Positions 1-10,777 of a DNA stretch of 64,000 bases are shown here, one piece after another. The stretch lies in the NCBI RefSeq assembly GCF_020991125.1, contig NZ_CP087715.1:3587001-3651000 (forward strand). Direction: 5' to 3'. The notes beneath the pieces are model-generated. The model made no database searches, was not told the DNA's origin, and saw only the letters and a list, made by a program, of their open reading frames with translations. Source of the DNA: Microbulbifer celer. Lineage in GTDB: Bacteria > Pseudomonadota > Gammaproteobacteria > Pseudomonadales > Cellvibrionaceae. Made by a program: the position numbers and the translations under genes. Each line of letters opens with the position of its first letter. The first letter of the stretch is position 1.

Positions 1-3000
1 ACTGCATATCGCCGAGGCCAGCGTCATCCTCGAGCACCGTATGCTCCAGATTGAGCTCTGTACTGTCGACAGTGGGCGCAGCTTCACGATCGCCGGTATT
101 GGCGGATTCTTGCCAGATCCCGTCTTCGTCTGCAGTCCCCGCTGGTTCTACATCGATGGCGTAGTCGCCAAAAGATGCGTCCTGAACCTCGTCTGCCTCT
201 TCCGCCTCTTCGGACAAACCGAACGATTCCGGTGTCAGCGGTGGCAGGTCTTCATCTGCCAACCATTCGGAAACCGCAGGTGCATCGGAAACTGCAGGCA
301 CATCGGAAGCGGCGGCCATATGGGGCGTGAACGCTTGCGCATCATCGTCCGCCCCCGCACCTGCATCCTCCACCCTATCAACCGGGAACGGCGATTCGGG
401 CGTTTCTTCCACGGGTTTCTCTGCCGCCAGCAGATCGTCAAAACTGAGGTCATCGAGGTGACTGGTGTCAGCAACGCTTTCTTCTACCGCTTCTGAAGCA
501 GGTTCCGCGAATCCCTCGACGGCTTCGGTATCCACCGTATCGGCTTCGCCGTCACCCGGGAATGTCAATTCGCTGCTGTCGATGCCGTAATCGGCAAAGT
601 CGAAATCCTCTTCTTCGCCGCTATCGTCACCCTGGGCCAGATAGCGCAGCGCTTCGCCCACCACATCGCTGACCTGGGGCAGGTCCTGGGCCGCAGCCAC
701 CGCGTCCACCAGATCCAGAAGCTCGTTGTGCCCCTGCTCAAGGGCGGCCCACAGTGCGGGCTCCTCCTCCAGGTGTCCATCGATGACCTGTCGGTAAACT
801 GCCAGTAGCAGTTGCGACAATTCCTGCAGAGTGGGTAACTGTGCCTGCCCGGCTGCGTGCTGCAATACATCCAACTCTTCCGCCACCGGCAGCAGAATGG
901 ATTTATCCCCCGGATGGGCACGCCAGGCATTCAGCATCTCATCGGCATCCAGCAGTACTTTCATGCCGTCAGCCATAATGACTGCCAGCAACTGAGGATC
1001 TACCGCTTTCGGTTCGTTGGCTTCGCGCTCGCGAATCAGGTGGCCGACCGCACGCTCCTGCAGCTCTGCCACCCGCGCCAGAAATTGTTCGCCGCGCTCA
1101 ATATGTAGCGCTTCGCTGTTGTAAATCTGTTGCAGCACGCCGTGCACATAGTCATTGGCATCGCTGATCAGCTCAAAGATGTCGGCGTCGATGGCCACCT
1201 GGTAGGTGCGTAGCTCTTTGACAAACCGCTCCAAAGGCGCCACCAGTTCCGCCACCGGCGTGACCTCTGCCATATGCGCAGAGCCCTTCAGCGTGTGCAG
1301 CGCTCGGTGCATGGGATCGGAGGGAATACCGTACAAGGGCGCGGCCTGCGCCATTTCCTGTAGGAATTCAGAAACCGTGGCCAGGTGGGTTTCCGCTTCC
1401 TGGGCGAAAATTTCCCACAGCTGTGTATTGTCGTCGTCGCTGTCGGCACTACTTTCATCAACACTTGCCGGGGCTTGTTCCGGCACGGCTGACGGCTTCG
1501 CCTGATCAGATTCCGCAAGCGCTGCCGGCACTTCCCCCTGGGAAAGCTGCTTTGCCCAGCCCTCCAGTTCGGCAGTGCGCGCGGCATCCGGATCGCCTTT
1601 TCCGGTACGGAAGCCATCGATCATCGGAGGCAGCTTTTCCAGTACCAGTTCGATCAGGCGAACATGTGCACGGGTGGGCGCGACGGTTTCGTCCAGCACC
1701 CGGTTGAGCATGTTCTCCACCGCCCAGGCAAGCTCACCTACATCCAGCGCTTCCACCATGCGGCCGGAGCCTTTGAGGGTGTGGAAACCGCGGCGGAACT
1801 CCACCAGGGCATCGTGATCATCAAAGTTTGCAGCCCATTGCGGGAAGTACAGATGGATGGCCTCCATCACCTCACCGGCTTCCTCGAGGAAGATCTCGAC
1901 AATTTCGTCGTCGATAATACTGGCATCGTCATCCGCGTCCGCGGGGATATCGGACACCGCTACTTCAGTTACCTCGGATTCAGGCTGACTTTCGGGTGCC
2001 GGGTCTGCCGCAGCGGCGAGGCCGGCCAGGGGATCGGCGTCCTCAACGTTCTGGTAACCGTCAACCTCAAAGCCGCTGTACTGGCTTTCCGTCATTTGTT
2101 CGACTGCACCAGTTTCCGTCGGAGCTTCTATCAGGGCACCGGAATCGGCTTCAGAATGGCTTGTAACGGTTGTTTCAGGCTCGGAAGCCTGTTCATTTGC
2201 GTCGCCGGCAAACCAGCTGTCTTCCAGGAGGGAAGGCGCGTCTTCAGCGCTCGCGGTTTGCGGCTTATCTTCCGCTTCCGAATCCGCGGTCGGCGTTTCC
2301 CGACCGGCCTCCTCGCTGGCGTCCCAGCTGTCGAAACCGGCCGGAGCATCAGAAGCTTCGCTAGCACTGTGGTCGGCCGCGGGTAAATCCAGCTCGCCGC
2401 CCTCAGTAGCAAAATCGTCTTCGGCCTGGCTCACAGACTCGACTGCCAGCTCCCCATCCGTACCGGTTACGGCGTACCCCAGGGTTGCGACACTGTCTTC
2501 CGCCAGCGCCAGCAGCATGTCAGCGTCCTCAATGCCATCCGCACGGCGTTCGAGGTAGTACTCCACACTGGTGACCGCATCTGCGAGCGTGTCGAGCAGC
2601 TTCCAGTCGGGCTGCTCCCCGGCATTGATCAGGCGCTGTTCGATATAGGTTTTGCACGCACCGACAATCTCACCCGCACGCTGGTACCCCACCATTTCCA
2701 GCCCGCCGCACACTTCCTGCAGTCGCTTGGGCACCGCGGAAAGATGGCCGGTGTCCCAGTGGCTGGCGATGTACTCGACGACGGCTTCTTTAACGGTCTC
2801 GAGCCCGATACGCGCCTCTTTCAAGACGCGATCGGTGGCCTCGCCCATCAGCGGTGAGGCGTCATCCACCTTGCGGTCACGCTCTGCCGCGGCGGAGAGC
2901 CCGGCGTCCAGCTCCACCAGCTCGGAGGCAGCCTGCATCAACAGATCGTCGGGATTATCGCTGCGAGAGGCATCGCGCAGGTATTCGTAGACATTGCGGG

Positions 3001-4135
3001 CGCGGCCGCGCAGGCGGTCGAGACCCAGCACGCCCAGCGTATCGGCAACGCGCTTGCTCACCATCGACGTGTCGGAGAGGGGCGGGCGCTCGCTATTGGC
3101 GATACTGGGGTCGAGTGCCTCGCGCACCGTCGCCAGTTCTTCGCGCAGCGCAACCAGGGCGGTACCCATGGCTTCTGGCCCCATGGCCAGCGCGTCTTCG
3201 GTATCCGGACGCGGTGTGCCCGGCACCGCTTTATCCAGGCCGTACTGACGGTACAGGGCCTGCGTACGTGCCCCATTGGGGCCACACAGATAGACATAAA
3301 ACAGCAGGTTGCGGATCAGGTCCCGATCTGGCGCCAGGTCGAGTACCCGTGCGCCCTGTCCCGCCAGCAGACGAAACTCCACGTCAATACGACGCAGTAG
3401 CTGGCGCAGGGCGGGCATGACGGTAATGCGGTGGTCGCTGATCCCCTCGAGGAGGCCGAGCAGAATTTCCCACAACTGGCGCCGGGGACTGCCACTGTAG
3501 AGCAACGCCATTTTTTCACTCACCTTGGTGAGGTAGGCGATGCTCTCGCGGCTGTTGACTTCGCGGATAAGGGAGGCAGCCGCGACGTGATACATTTTGC
3601 GCAGCTTGCCCACCAGTTCCTGAAGCTTGGCGGGATTACTCAACAACGGCTGGCGGTTACCGCTGCTCAGTTCCAGCGCAGTCAGATCCGGGCCGAACAG
3701 CGCCCCTTCTGTAATCAGTCGCTCGCGGCGCACAGCACGTAAATCGTTGAGTAGCGGCAACAACAGAACCGGGTTGTCGCGGCGCTGGAAGGCAATCTTT
3801 TCCAGATATAGCGGCAGCTCCAACAGCGCGCGCATCAGGAACTCGCGCGTCTCATCACTGTTTTCTACATCACCACTGGCCAGCGCGTGTACCAGCTGCT
3901 CCATTTCTTCGGCGAGCATGGCGGCGCCGGTCAGTTCTGCCATATGCAGACTGCCGTGTACCTGGTGAATCAGGTTGAGGCAGTTTTTCAGCAACCCACC
4001 CGCATCCTCGGCGGTCTCAGGCACAGAGGAATCCGAGGCAAACGTCTCAAGCTGCTGACGGGCCTGGGTCAACGTCTCGTTGATTTCACCTATCAGCCAA
4101 TCCAGGGCGATAAAGTTGGGATTGTCGCGACTCAC
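1..4135 (-). CDS. chpA: ChpA-type hybrid chemotaxis kinase (Hpt-rich N-terminal part; 3' end outside window)
   Basis: Signal-transduction kinase of the type IV pilus Chp system, related to CheA. About 1378 codons lie in the window and the gene continues past the left edge, so the kinase, CheW-like and receiver domains expected at the C-terminus are not visible. Start chosen at a GTG preceded by GAGGA. The first ~500 residues resemble FimL/ChpA phosphotransfer-like domains (QVHGSLHMAE near residue 60; HLSAVPKRLQEVCGGLEM near residue 460). Two canonical Hpt motifs follow: FHTLKGSGRM (His about 785) and LHTLKGSAHM (His about 947). They are joined by long acidic Ala/Glu/Asp/Ser linkers, which continue to the window edge. 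It follows pilJ in the same direction, as in Pseudomonas. Confidence 0.93.
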   Translation of the reverse strand, partial: MSRDNPNFIALDWLIGEINETLTQARQQLETFASDSSVPETAEDAGGLLKNCLNLIHQVHGSLHMAELTGAAMLAEEMEQLVHALASGDVENSDETREFLMRALLELPLYLEKIAFQRRDNPVLLLPLLNDLRAVRRERLITEGALFGPDLTALELSSGNRQPLLSNPAKLQELVGKLRKMYHVAAASLIREVNSRESIAYLTKVSEKMALLYSGSPRRQLWEILLGLLEGISDHRITVMPALRQLLRRIDVEFRLLAGQGARVLDLAPDRDLIRNLLFYVYLCGPNGARTQALYRQYGLDKAVPGTPRPDTEDALAMGPEAMGTALVALREELATVREALDPSIANSERPPLSDTSMVSKRVADTLGVLGLDRLRGRARNVYEYLRDASRSDNPDDLLMQAASELVELDAGLSAAAERDRKVDDASPLMGEATDRVLKEARIGLETVKEAVVEYIASHWDTGHLSAVPKRLQEVCGGLEMVGYQRAGEIVGACKTYIEQRLINAGEQPDWKLLDTLADAVTSVEYYLERRADGIEDADMLLALAEDSVATLGYAVTGTDGELAVESVSQAEDDFATEGGELDLPAADHSASEASDAPAGFDSWDASEEAGRETPTADSEAEDKPQTASAEDAPSLLEDSWFAGDANEQASEPETTVTSHSEADSGALIEAPTETGAVEQMTESQYSGFEVDGYQNVEDADPLAGLAAAADPAPESQPESEVTEVAVSDIPADADDDASIIDDEIVEIFLEEAGEVMEAIHLYFPQWAANFDDHDALVEFRRGFHTLKGSGRMVEALDVGELAWAVENMLNRVLDETVAPTRAHVRLIELVLEKLPPMIDGFRTGKGDPDAARTAELEGWAKQLSQGEVPAALAESDQAKPSAVPEQAPASVDESSADSDDDNTQLWEIFAQEAETHLATVSEFLQEMAQAAPLYGIPSDPMHRALHTLKGSAHMAEVTPVAELVAPLERFVKELRTYQVAIDADIFELISDANDYVHGVLQQIYNSEALHIERGEQFLARVAELQERAVGHLIREREANEPKAVDPQLLAVIMADGMKVLLDADEMLNAWRAHPGDKSILLPVAEELDVLQHAAGQAQLPTLQELSQLLLAVYRQVIDGHLEEEPALWAALEQGHNELLDLVDAVAAAQDLPQVSDVVGEALRYLAQGDDSGEEEDFDFADYGIDSSELTFPGDGEADTVDTEAVEGFAEPASEAVEESVADTSHLDDLSFDDLLAAEKPVEETPESPFPVDRVEDAGAGADDDAQAFTPHMAAASDVPAVSDAPAVSEWLADEDLPPLTPESFGLSEEAEEADEVQDASFGDYAIDVEPAGTADEDGIWQESANTGDREAAPTVDSTELNLEHTVLEDDAGLGDMQ

Positions 4136-4274
4136 GGCCAGTCCTCGGTAATTCTGTTCGCTGCCGGCGGTGGCATTACTTCCCTACCGCCGCTTTTCAC
4201 ACCGTTGCAAAATGCCTTTAACAATGCTTTCTGTAACGGTGTGCCGCATTATCGTTATCGGTATTCGCGGTCAA

Positions 4275-6440
4275 TCAGGCCAGCGCCTGTTCCTCGCGCT
4301 TGCGCTCTTCATCGGTTGGCGCTTCGTCAAAGGATTCCGCGGGCTCTTCGTCGAGCATCGGGAACTCGTCAGAGAGATCGGTCAAGTCGCCATCGTACAG
4401 CTCCGCTTCACTTTCCACGTCGTCGCTCTCCGGCAGTTTGAAGCCGGCAACGGAATCGCGCAGGGAGGAAGCGGTCTGGGCCAGGTTACCAATGGACTGG
4501 GCAGTGGCCTGGGTACCGGCGGAGGTCTGCGAGGTAATCTCCTGAATCACGTTCATCGTGTTGGAGATGTGGCCTGCAGAGGAGGCCTGCTGACGTGCCG
4601 CGTTGGAGATGTTCTGAATCAGGGACGCGAGGTTGGTGGATACACTCTCAATTTCTTCCAGAGCAACACCCGCATCCTGTGCCAGGCGAGCCCCGCGCAC
4701 CACTTCGGTGGTGGTGGACTCCATCGAAACAACCGCCTCGTTGGTATCCGACTGAATCGCTTTTACCAGGCCTTCAATCTGCTTGGTTGCCGCAGCGGAG
4801 CGTTCTGCGAGGCGCTGTACCTCATCCGCAACCACCGCGAAGCCTCGACCGGCATCACCGGCCATGCTCGCCTGAATGGCGGCGTTGAGTGCCAGGATGT
4901 TGGTCTGGTCGGCAATGTCGTTAATCAGACTAACGATGTCACCAATCTCCTGGGAAGATTCACCCAGACGCTTGATCCGCTTGGAAGTGTCCTGAATCTG
5001 CTCGCGGATGGTATCCATGCCCTTGATGGTGTTCTGTACCACCTTGGCGCCGTTGCCCGCGATCTGTACCGAACGCTCCGCCACCTGGGCAGACTCGGCG
5101 GCGTTGGCAGATACCTGGTCAATGGTCACGGCCATTTCGTTCACCGCCGCGGAGGCGCCGGCAATTTCCTGCGCCTGGTGCTCGGAGGCCTCGGCCAGAT
5201 GCAGGGCAGTCTGCTGGGTATCCTGTGACAGGTTGGATACTTCCTGGGTCGCAGTGTTAATCCGGCTTACCAGCACCCGCAGCTGGTCAATGGTGTAGTT
5301 GATGGAGTCTGCGATCGCACCGGTAAAGGCCTCGGTTACCGTCGCCGAGGTCGTGAGGTCACCGTCAGCGAGGTCGGCCAGTTCGTCCAGCAGCTGCATA
5401 ATCGCCTGCTGGTTACGCTCATTGGTATCGGACTCTTCACGCAGACTGCGGCGGGTACCGGAGAATGCGGTGATCATCATGCCGAAGATCAACAGCACAA
5501 ACACACCGGCAATAATGGCGATGGTCTGGTTGTTGGGCTGGCGCTCACCAGACAGACTCACAATGCGGTCGTTAAGGCTGGACAGTGACTCCAGCAGCTG
5601 CGGCGAAGAGGTCGCAATACCGTCGGCGGCCTGGCGGGTCGCAAACAGGGCCGGGGTGGATTCAAAAATCTCACGCACCGAAGAACTCACAAACTGGAAC
5701 AGCTCGGTAATTTCATCCAGCGATTCGCGGGCCTCGGGGTCGGTCACGCGGGAAATTCCCATCACCACGTCGCCGCCTTTCATACCTTCAACCACTTTAC
5801 CGAACAGGCTGGCATCGGTGTTGAACTGGTCGGCAGCGGATTCCGCATTTTCGCCACCCTGCAGCATCTTATCGATGTTCCGGCCGATACGTTCCGCACG
5901 CCAGACCTGCAGCTGCGCCTGCTCTACCTGGTTTGCCGGTGCATTGTTGGCCAGCAGGATTTCCACAATGTTGTTGTGCTCTGCCTGCAGTTCCGGCAGT
6001 GAGTCGTTCAGGGTACTCGCCACATCGTTCAGGAAGATGATCGAGTCTTTGTTGCCGATAATGGTGTCGGCCTGCTCACGCATCTGCCGCCAGACCTGAC
6101 CGTAATTGGCCAGCTCACCATCCAGCGCTCTGCGGCTGCTGGCCTCCATTCCCTGCAGATCACCCCAGGTGGTATTCATCTGATTGACGACCCGCTCCAG
6201 CTCGGTGAATGCCTCTTCGTCACCGGCCGTCGCTGCCGGCGCTGCCGATACCAGCTGGTAGGACAGTGCGCGCAACTCCGCAACGTCCTGCAGATACTCT
6301 TTATCCTGGTCTGCCTGACTCTGTACCAGGTAGATGCTGACGATCAGCCCCGCCAGTGTGGCGAGTACCAGCAAACCCATAAACAGCGCGGCAGGGTTAC
6401 TGCGCAACGCGGAAAATGAACTCTGGGAGCCTGTTTTCAT
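4275..6440 (-). CDS. pilJ: PilJ, methyl-accepting chemoreceptor of the type IV pilus Chp system
   Basis: Membrane chemoreceptor that feeds the Chp kinase and so affects pilus function and surface sensing. The 721-residue protein has a short cytoplasmic N-terminus, TM1 at about residues 18-40, a long periplasmic helical region, TM2 at about 302-323, a HAMP-like stretch and a long cytoplasmic signalling coiled coil. The highly conserved hairpin tip ([20 protein letters not shown]) lies near residues 535-555, with the [11 protein letters not shown] motif just before it. The tail is acidic. Start ATG is preceded by AGGAG. It lies between pilI and chpA, matching the Pseudomonas order pilG-pilH-pilI-pilJ. 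Confidence 0.95.
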   Translation of the reverse strand: MKTGSQSSFSALRSNPAALFMGLLVLATLAGLIVSIYLVQSQADQDKEYLQDVAELRALSYQLVSAAPAATAGDEEAFTELERVVNQMNTTWGDLQGMEASSRRALDGELANYGQVWRQMREQADTIIGNKDSIIFLNDVASTLNDSLPELQAEHNNIVEILLANNAPANQVEQAQLQVWRAERIGRNIDKMLQGGENAESAADQFNTDASLFGKVVEGMKGGDVVMGISRVTDPEARESLDEITELFQFVSSSVREIFESTPALFATRQAADGIATSSPQLLESLSSLNDRIVSLSGERQPNNQTIAIIAGVFVLLIFGMMITAFSGTRRSLREESDTNERNQQAIMQLLDELADLADGDLTTSATVTEAFTGAIADSINYTIDQLRVLVSRINTATQEVSNLSQDTQQTALHLAEASEHQAQEIAGASAAVNEMAVTIDQVSANAAESAQVAERSVQIAGNGAKVVQNTIKGMDTIREQIQDTSKRIKRLGESSQEIGDIVSLINDIADQTNILALNAAIQASMAGDAGRGFAVVADEVQRLAERSAAATKQIEGLVKAIQSDTNEAVVSMESTTTEVVRGARLAQDAGVALEEIESVSTNLASLIQNISNAARQQASSAGHISNTMNVIQEITSQTSAGTQATAQSIGNLAQTASSLRDSVAGFKLPESDDVESEAELYDGDLTDLSDEFPMLDEEPAESFDEAPTDEERKREEQALA

Positions 6441-6728
6441 AATTTACTCCTGGCGGACCTGCGATCCAGACCAATTCTTGTTATCACCTCTGCGGGCCGA
6501 CAATCTACATTGGCCCAGATTTACCCCACGCCCGAACAGTGGCCAAGCCACCAGTCTACGGGCGCCCCCAAAACCGGCTTTAAACCGGTAACGGACATTG
6601 CTGCGACCGCCATCCCGAGCGGCCTTACAGCCCCACAACAAAGTGGAGCCCTGAATACGAGACGCGCAATCGGCGCCTCACCTCAGAATCGGTTTCCTTG
6701 CGACCCTCTGCCCACAGGGTACCGGCAC

Positions 6729-7271
6729 TCAGTGCGCGGCGGCATCTGCAAACTGGAAATCGCCAATCAGCGCCTGCAGGTCAAACACCAGCCAGCGCCC
6801 CTGCTGGAGCACAAACTGACCATTGACCATGGGCGCGTAAGCTTCTGACAGGTCTGCCGGCGGCAACTGACCGTATTCGAGTGCAAGGTGCTGCATCCCG
6901 TGCAACTCATCCACAATCAAACCTGCGTAAATTTTGTCGTATTCCAGCACCAGTACCCGGCGGTTCTGACGCGGGCTGGTGAGGTGGCCGCCGAAAAACG
7001 CGGCGAGATCGAAGAGCGGCAACAGGCGACCACGCACATTGGCCACGCCGCGCACCCAGGGCTTAGCTCCGGGTATGAAGGTATATTGGGGCACCTCCAG
7101 CAGCTCCACCACGTCATCCATGGCGGCCACGAAGCGTTGCCCTAGAAGAGAAAAGCCGATGCCCGTCCAGTAGGGTTTGACTTCCTGGCGGGCAGGCAGC
7201 CCCTGTGCCTGCGCTTTTGCGCGGTTGGCAATCTCTACCAGCGCGAGATAAGGGGTATCAGTTGCATCCAC
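6729..7271 (-). CDS. pilI: PilI, CheW-like adaptor
   Basis: CheW-family adaptor expected to couple PilJ to the ChpA kinase. It has the CheW fold signature: a GIGFSLLGQRFVAAMDDVVE segment, then PGAKPWVRGVANVRGRLLPL, typical of PilI. Start is uncertain. I chose a GTG that leaves ten residues before the conserved LVEI, as in Pseudomonas PilI. A TTG 36 nt further upstream would overlap pilH and sits inside the likely ribosome-binding region (GAGGAGG). The end of pilH lies 16 nt upstream, so the two are probably one transcript. A 288-nt gap without an obvious gene separates it from pilJ. Confidence 0.88.
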   Translation of the reverse strand: MDATDTPYLALVEIANRAKAQAQGLPARQEVKPYWTGIGFSLLGQRFVAAMDDVVELLEVPQYTFIPGAKPWVRGVANVRGRLLPLFDLAAFFGGHLTSPRQNRRVLVLEYDKIYAGLIVDELHGMQHLALEYGQLPPADLSEAYAPMVNGQFVLQQGRWLVFDLQALIGDFQFADAAAH

Positions 7272-7287
7272 GGAGAGTACGCCGGCC

Positions 7288-7650
7288 TCAGGCCAACACC
7301 TCCTCAATCGTGCCGAGCAACTTGCTCTCGTCTACCGGCTTGGTCAGGTAGGCGCGAGCGCCCTGGCGCATGCCCCAGACCCGGTCGGTGTCCTGATCTT
7401 TGGTAGTGACGATAACGATGGGGATCGCCTTGGTGCCGTCACCCTTGCTCAGCTGACGGGTAGCCTGGAAGCCGTTCAGGCCCGGCATCACGATATCCAT
7501 CAGGATAACGTCGGGGCGGTGTTCACGAGCCACATCCACACCATTTTCGCCATTGGCAGCGGTCAGCACCGCGTGGCCGTTCTTTTCCAGAATGGTGGTG
7601 AGTTTGTGCGTTTCAGTAGGCGAGTCATCGACGATTAGCACTCTGGCCAT
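7288..7650 (-). CDS. pilH: PilH, single-domain response regulator
   Basis: CheY-like receiver of the Chp system. The 120-residue protein is a lone REC domain: acidic pair DD at 8-9, phospho-acceptor Asp52 (ILMDIVMPG), and the switch lysine at about 104 (YLTKP). An in-frame open extension upstream is not coding; the true ATG has a GGGGGA ribosome-binding site just before it. In Pseudomonas PilH opposes PilG in controlling retraction; that role is inferred here from family and position. It lies immediately upstream of pilI. Confidence 0.93.
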   Translation of the reverse strand: MARVLIVDDSPTETHKLTTILEKNGHAVLTAANGENGVDVAREHRPDVILMDIVMPGLNGFQATRQLSKGDGTKAIPIVIVTTKDQDTDRVWGMRQGARAYLTKPVDESKLLGTIEEVLA

Positions 7651-7963
7651 CTTTATCCCCCGAGATAGTATTTCCGCCGAGCCAGATTGGTTTGCACGAC
7701 ACCGGCGGTTGTTGTTGGTACCGGCCGCTTCTTTTGCCGCCTTCCGTACGACAAGCGCGACCACACACTTTGTTATTCAATGCTGGCGAATTCCGAATCT
7801 GCTCACCTTGAGCGCCTGATTCAGGCATCGCGGCTGCCCGCCATGATATGACGGGCGCTTGACGGCGTAGTCTACGCCATTTTTGCCAAGAATTTCACAC
7901 CCCTGACGTGATGGAGCCTTCAGCCAGGTAAAACAAAGCCTTCAGCGCGATAAATCAACGCCC
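7651..7963. other. Intergenic gap between pilG and pilH
   Basis: About 313 nt separate pilG from pilH. No ORF with a credible start or codon usage stands out. A pilH promoter could lie here because the gap is long for an operon, but I see no promoter hexamers I would defend. Confidence 0.4.
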
Positions 7964-8359
7964 TCAGGCAGCGTGATGCGGCTTCGCATGCGCCGAAATA
8001 GCACCGAGCAGCTCACTTTTACTGAAAGGCTTGGTCAAATATTGATCGCAACCAACCACGCGCCCCTTGGCTTTATCGAACAGCCCATCCTTACTCGACA
8101 GCATCACCACCGGCGTACTGCGGAATTCACTGTTGTTTTTGATCAACGCGCAGGTCTGGTAGCCATCCAGACGCGGCATCATGATATCGACAAAAATGAT
8201 GTCCGGACGCGAATCTGCAATTTTCGCCAGTGCATCGAAGCCATCGGTAGCGGTCACCACCGCACAGCCGGCCTTTTGCAGCAGCGTCTCGGCGGTGCGA
8301 CGAATGGTTTTACTATCGTCGATCACCATCACGGTGAGACTTTCCCAGTTCAGCTCCAT
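7964..8359 (-). CDS. pilG: PilG, single-domain response regulator
   Basis: CheY-like receiver of the Chp system, 131 residues. REC landmarks: DD at 14-15 (MVIDDSKTIRR), phospho-acceptor Asp58 (IIFVDIMMPRLDGYQTC) and Lys110 (YLTKPFSK). The TIRRTAE and FDALAKI stretches are typical of PilG rather than PilH. It is the first gene of the minus-strand cluster and diverges from gshB, as in Pseudomonas. In that genus PilG promotes pilus extension and cAMP signalling; function here is by homology. Confidence 0.94.
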   Translation of the reverse strand: MELNWESLTVMVIDDSKTIRRTAETLLQKAGCAVVTATDGFDALAKIADSRPDIIFVDIMMPRLDGYQTCALIKNNSEFRSTPVVMLSSKDGLFDKAKGRVVGCDQYLTKPFSKSELLGAISAHAKPHHAA

Positions 8360-8755
8360 AGTGTTCCAAAATCCCCAGATTACTTATTTTTTAAGCGCCG
8401 TTTTGCGAGACAGGGCGTAACTACAGACAAACGTCATAGATAGTCCAGGTCCCGCACCTGTCACAGCGCTTTTTGTACAACCGCATGACGGGGTCCGATC
8501 ATCGCAAAGTGGCCGCGGCCAGCGGGCGCAGATCAGATGGAAACTTTTAACACAGAAGACACAGTGAATCTAGCGACGACACTGGGCAGCAAAGAGCATC
8601 GATCGTTATGTGAACAGTGCCGCATTTCGTCCCCGGAGCCGCCATTCAGCCGGGCCATCGCTCAACACAACCGGATTGGCACCAACCCAGGCTTGCAGCA
8701 GGCGCAGTCTACTCTTATTTTATTCCGCCCCCTGCCCAGCAATGGATACCGATTT
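8360..8755. other. Divergent pilG/gshB intergenic region
   Basis: About 396 nt between the divergent starts of pilG and gshB must hold promoters for both. The gshB frame stays open upstream to 8537, but that extension lacks family similarity and was not used. No operator or promoter could be assigned with confidence. Confidence 0.5.
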
Positions 8756-9712
8756 ATGGCCCGCACCCTCGGCGTAGTGATGGACCCCATCACCAATATC
8801 ACATTCAAGAAAGACACCTCTCTTGCCCTGCTCCTCGCCGCCGCCAAGCGCGGATTCGAGCTGGTATATTTCGAACAGGGTGACCTTTATCTCGACGGCA
8901 GCAAGCCCATGGGTAGCGCCCGCCCACTGAAAGTGTTCGACAACCCGGATAACTGGTTCGAACTGGGCGATGCCACCCCCATGCACCTCGGCGAATTGGA
9001 CGTGATGTTGATGCGCGTCGACCCGCCCTTTGACAACGAGTACATCTACTCCACCTACATTCTGGAAGCAGCGGAACGCGCCGGTACCCTGGTGGTCAAC
9101 AAACCCCAGTCCCTGCGCGACTGCAATGAAAAAATCTTCGCCACCCACTTCGCCGATTGTTGCCCACCGTTGATTGTCAGCCGCGATATGCAGCGCCTGC
9201 GGGAATTCCACAGCACCCACAGCGATGTCATCTTCAAACCGCTCGACGGCATGGGCGGCAGTGGAATCTTTCACGTGCGCGCCGACGGTGCCAACATTGG
9301 CGCCATTCTCGAAACCCTCACCGACGACGGCCAGCGCCAGATCATGGGCCAGCGCTATATCCCCGAGATCAAACAGGGCGACAAGCGCATCCTGATGATC
9401 GACGGCGAACCGGTGCCCTACTGCTTGGCACGCATACCCCAGGGCGGAGAAACCCGCGGCAATCTCGCCGCCGGCGGCAAAGGCGAAGCGCGTCCACTGA
9501 GTGAACGCGACCAGTGGATTGCGGCACAGGTAGGCCCGACGCTGAAAGAAAAAGGACTGCTGTTTGTGGGCCTGGATGTGATCGGCGATTACCTCACCGA
9601 AGTCAATGTCACCAGCCCCACCTGCGTGCGTGAAATCGATGCCGCCTACGACACCGATATCGGCGGACTCTTGATGCGCGCGATCACAGACCGGCTGGCG
9701 CAAAAAGGGTAA
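8756..9712 (+). CDS. gshB: Glutathione synthetase
   Basis: ATP-dependent ligase joining gamma-glutamylcysteine and glycine to make glutathione in the cytoplasm. 318 residues, close to the 316 of E. coli GshB. Start chosen at MARTLGVVMD because GshB begins with the strand leading into xGxVMDPI. ATP-grasp features include DVIFKPLDGMGGSGIF and, near the C-terminus, the metal-binding LTEVNVTSPT. The next gene is a TonB-family protein, as in the Pseudomonas gshB-tonB3-algH-ruvX neighbourhood. Confidence 0.96.
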   Translation: MARTLGVVMDPITNITFKKDTSLALLLAAAKRGFELVYFEQGDLYLDGSKPMGSARPLKVFDNPDNWFELGDATPMHLGELDVMLMRVDPPFDNEYIYSTYILEAAERAGTLVVNKPQSLRDCNEKIFATHFADCCPPLIVSRDMQRLREFHSTHSDVIFKPLDGMGGSGIFHVRADGANIGAILETLTDDGQRQIMGQRYIPEIKQGDKRILMIDGEPVPYCLARIPQGGETRGNLAAGGKGEARPLSERDQWIAAQVGPTLKEKGLLFVGLDVIGDYLTEVNVTSPTCVREIDAAYDTDIGGLLMRAITDRLAQKG

Positions 9713-9770
9713 ACTGGCGCATTATTAAGTTTTGGCAGTCCGCCAACCGCAGTAAAAAGCAATAATCAGA

Positions 9771-10709
9771 ATGACCGCAGCAGCCAGCCAATCGCCATCA
9801 AAAGCAGGTGCCGCCCCCGTGTCGGGAAACGCCCACAGCGCGTCGCCCGCCCAGGGCGACCGTATTACATTTGCGCTGTTTCTGGCCTGCGCACTGCACG
9901 CGCTGCTGATTTTCGGCATTGCCTTTACCGCACCGGAAGCGAGCCAGGCACCTCCCACGCTCGAGGTCACCCTGGCTCAACACCGCGCTGCAAACGCGCC
10001 CGAAAATGCAGACTATCTCGCCCAACACAACCAACAGGCGAGTGGCAGCGCCGACACACCCCGGGAACTGTCCACAGACCGCCGTGCAGAAATTGCAGAT
10101 ACCCGAATTCGCAAGGTAAACCCCTTGCCACAACAACAGGCCGCGCGCCCCGCAGACCAACGCCGCCAACTGATCACCACCATTGGTGACAGCCCGCAAC
10201 AGGCCCCGGAACTGCCAGCAGAAGACCAGCGTTCAAAACAGAAGCGCGGCGACGCCCCCAGTGATCTGCCGCCGTCCAATCCCGAAATCGCCAGCCTGCA
10301 GGCACGACTGGACAAAATCCGCCAGACCATTGCCCAGCGCCCGCGGGTGCGTCGCTTGACCTCCGTCGCCACCAAAGCCTCTGCCGATGCCGCCTATCTA
10401 CACGACTGGCGTCAGAAGGTGGAAGCCATCGGCAACGAGAACTTTCCACAGGAAGCCCTGCAGCGACAGATCACCGGTGACCTGCGCATGATGGTGCGAC
10501 TGCTGCCCACGGGCGCCGTCGAAGAAGTGGTGATTCTGAAATCTTCGGGCGAGCGTATTCTGGATGATGCCGCCCAGCAGATCGTGCGACTCGCCGCGCC
10601 CTTTGCCCCTTTCCCGGCGGAAATCCGCAAGCAGGCGGACCGACTGGAAATCATCCGCACCTGGCGCTTCGAGATGACCGGTTTCTCCACCGACGCCGGA
10701 CGCGGCTGA
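9771..10709 (+). CDS. TonB-family energy transducer (TonB3-like)
   Basis: Predicted inner-membrane protein of 312 residues that would transmit ion-gradient energy to the outer membrane. It has a cytoplasmic lead of about 28 residues, one TM helix (about 29-50), a long Gln/Ala/Pro/Arg-rich periplasmic linker, and a C-terminal TonB domain (DLRMMVRLLPTGAVEEVVIL, then ILDDAAQQIVRLAAPFAPFP). Position between gshB and algH, beside the Chp genes, matches Pseudomonas tonB3, which is linked to twitching motility. A pilus-assembly role is therefore plausible but inferred. Confidence 0.88.
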   Translation: MTAAASQSPSKAGAAPVSGNAHSASPAQGDRITFALFLACALHALLIFGIAFTAPEASQAPPTLEVTLAQHRAANAPENADYLAQHNQQASGSADTPRELSTDRRAEIADTRIRKVNPLPQQQAARPADQRRQLITTIGDSPQQAPELPAEDQRSKQKRGDAPSDLPPSNPEIASLQARLDKIRQTIAQRPRVRRLTSVATKASADAAYLHDWRQKVEAIGNENFPQEALQRQITGDLRMMVRLLPTGAVEEVVILKSSGERILDDAAQQIVRLAAPFAPFPAEIRKQADRLEIIRTWRFEMTGFSTDAGRG

Positions 10710-10777
10710 TCAAAACCAGAACAGATCGGCCCGACTGACCATGACGTACAACCGGGTTTCCCGCTAAACTAACCCCC

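Noticed and set aside
1206-3742. Several plus-strand ORFs of 80-240 codons under chpA
   Set aside because: All are shadows of the long minus-strand chpA frame and lack starts, similarity or sensible composition.
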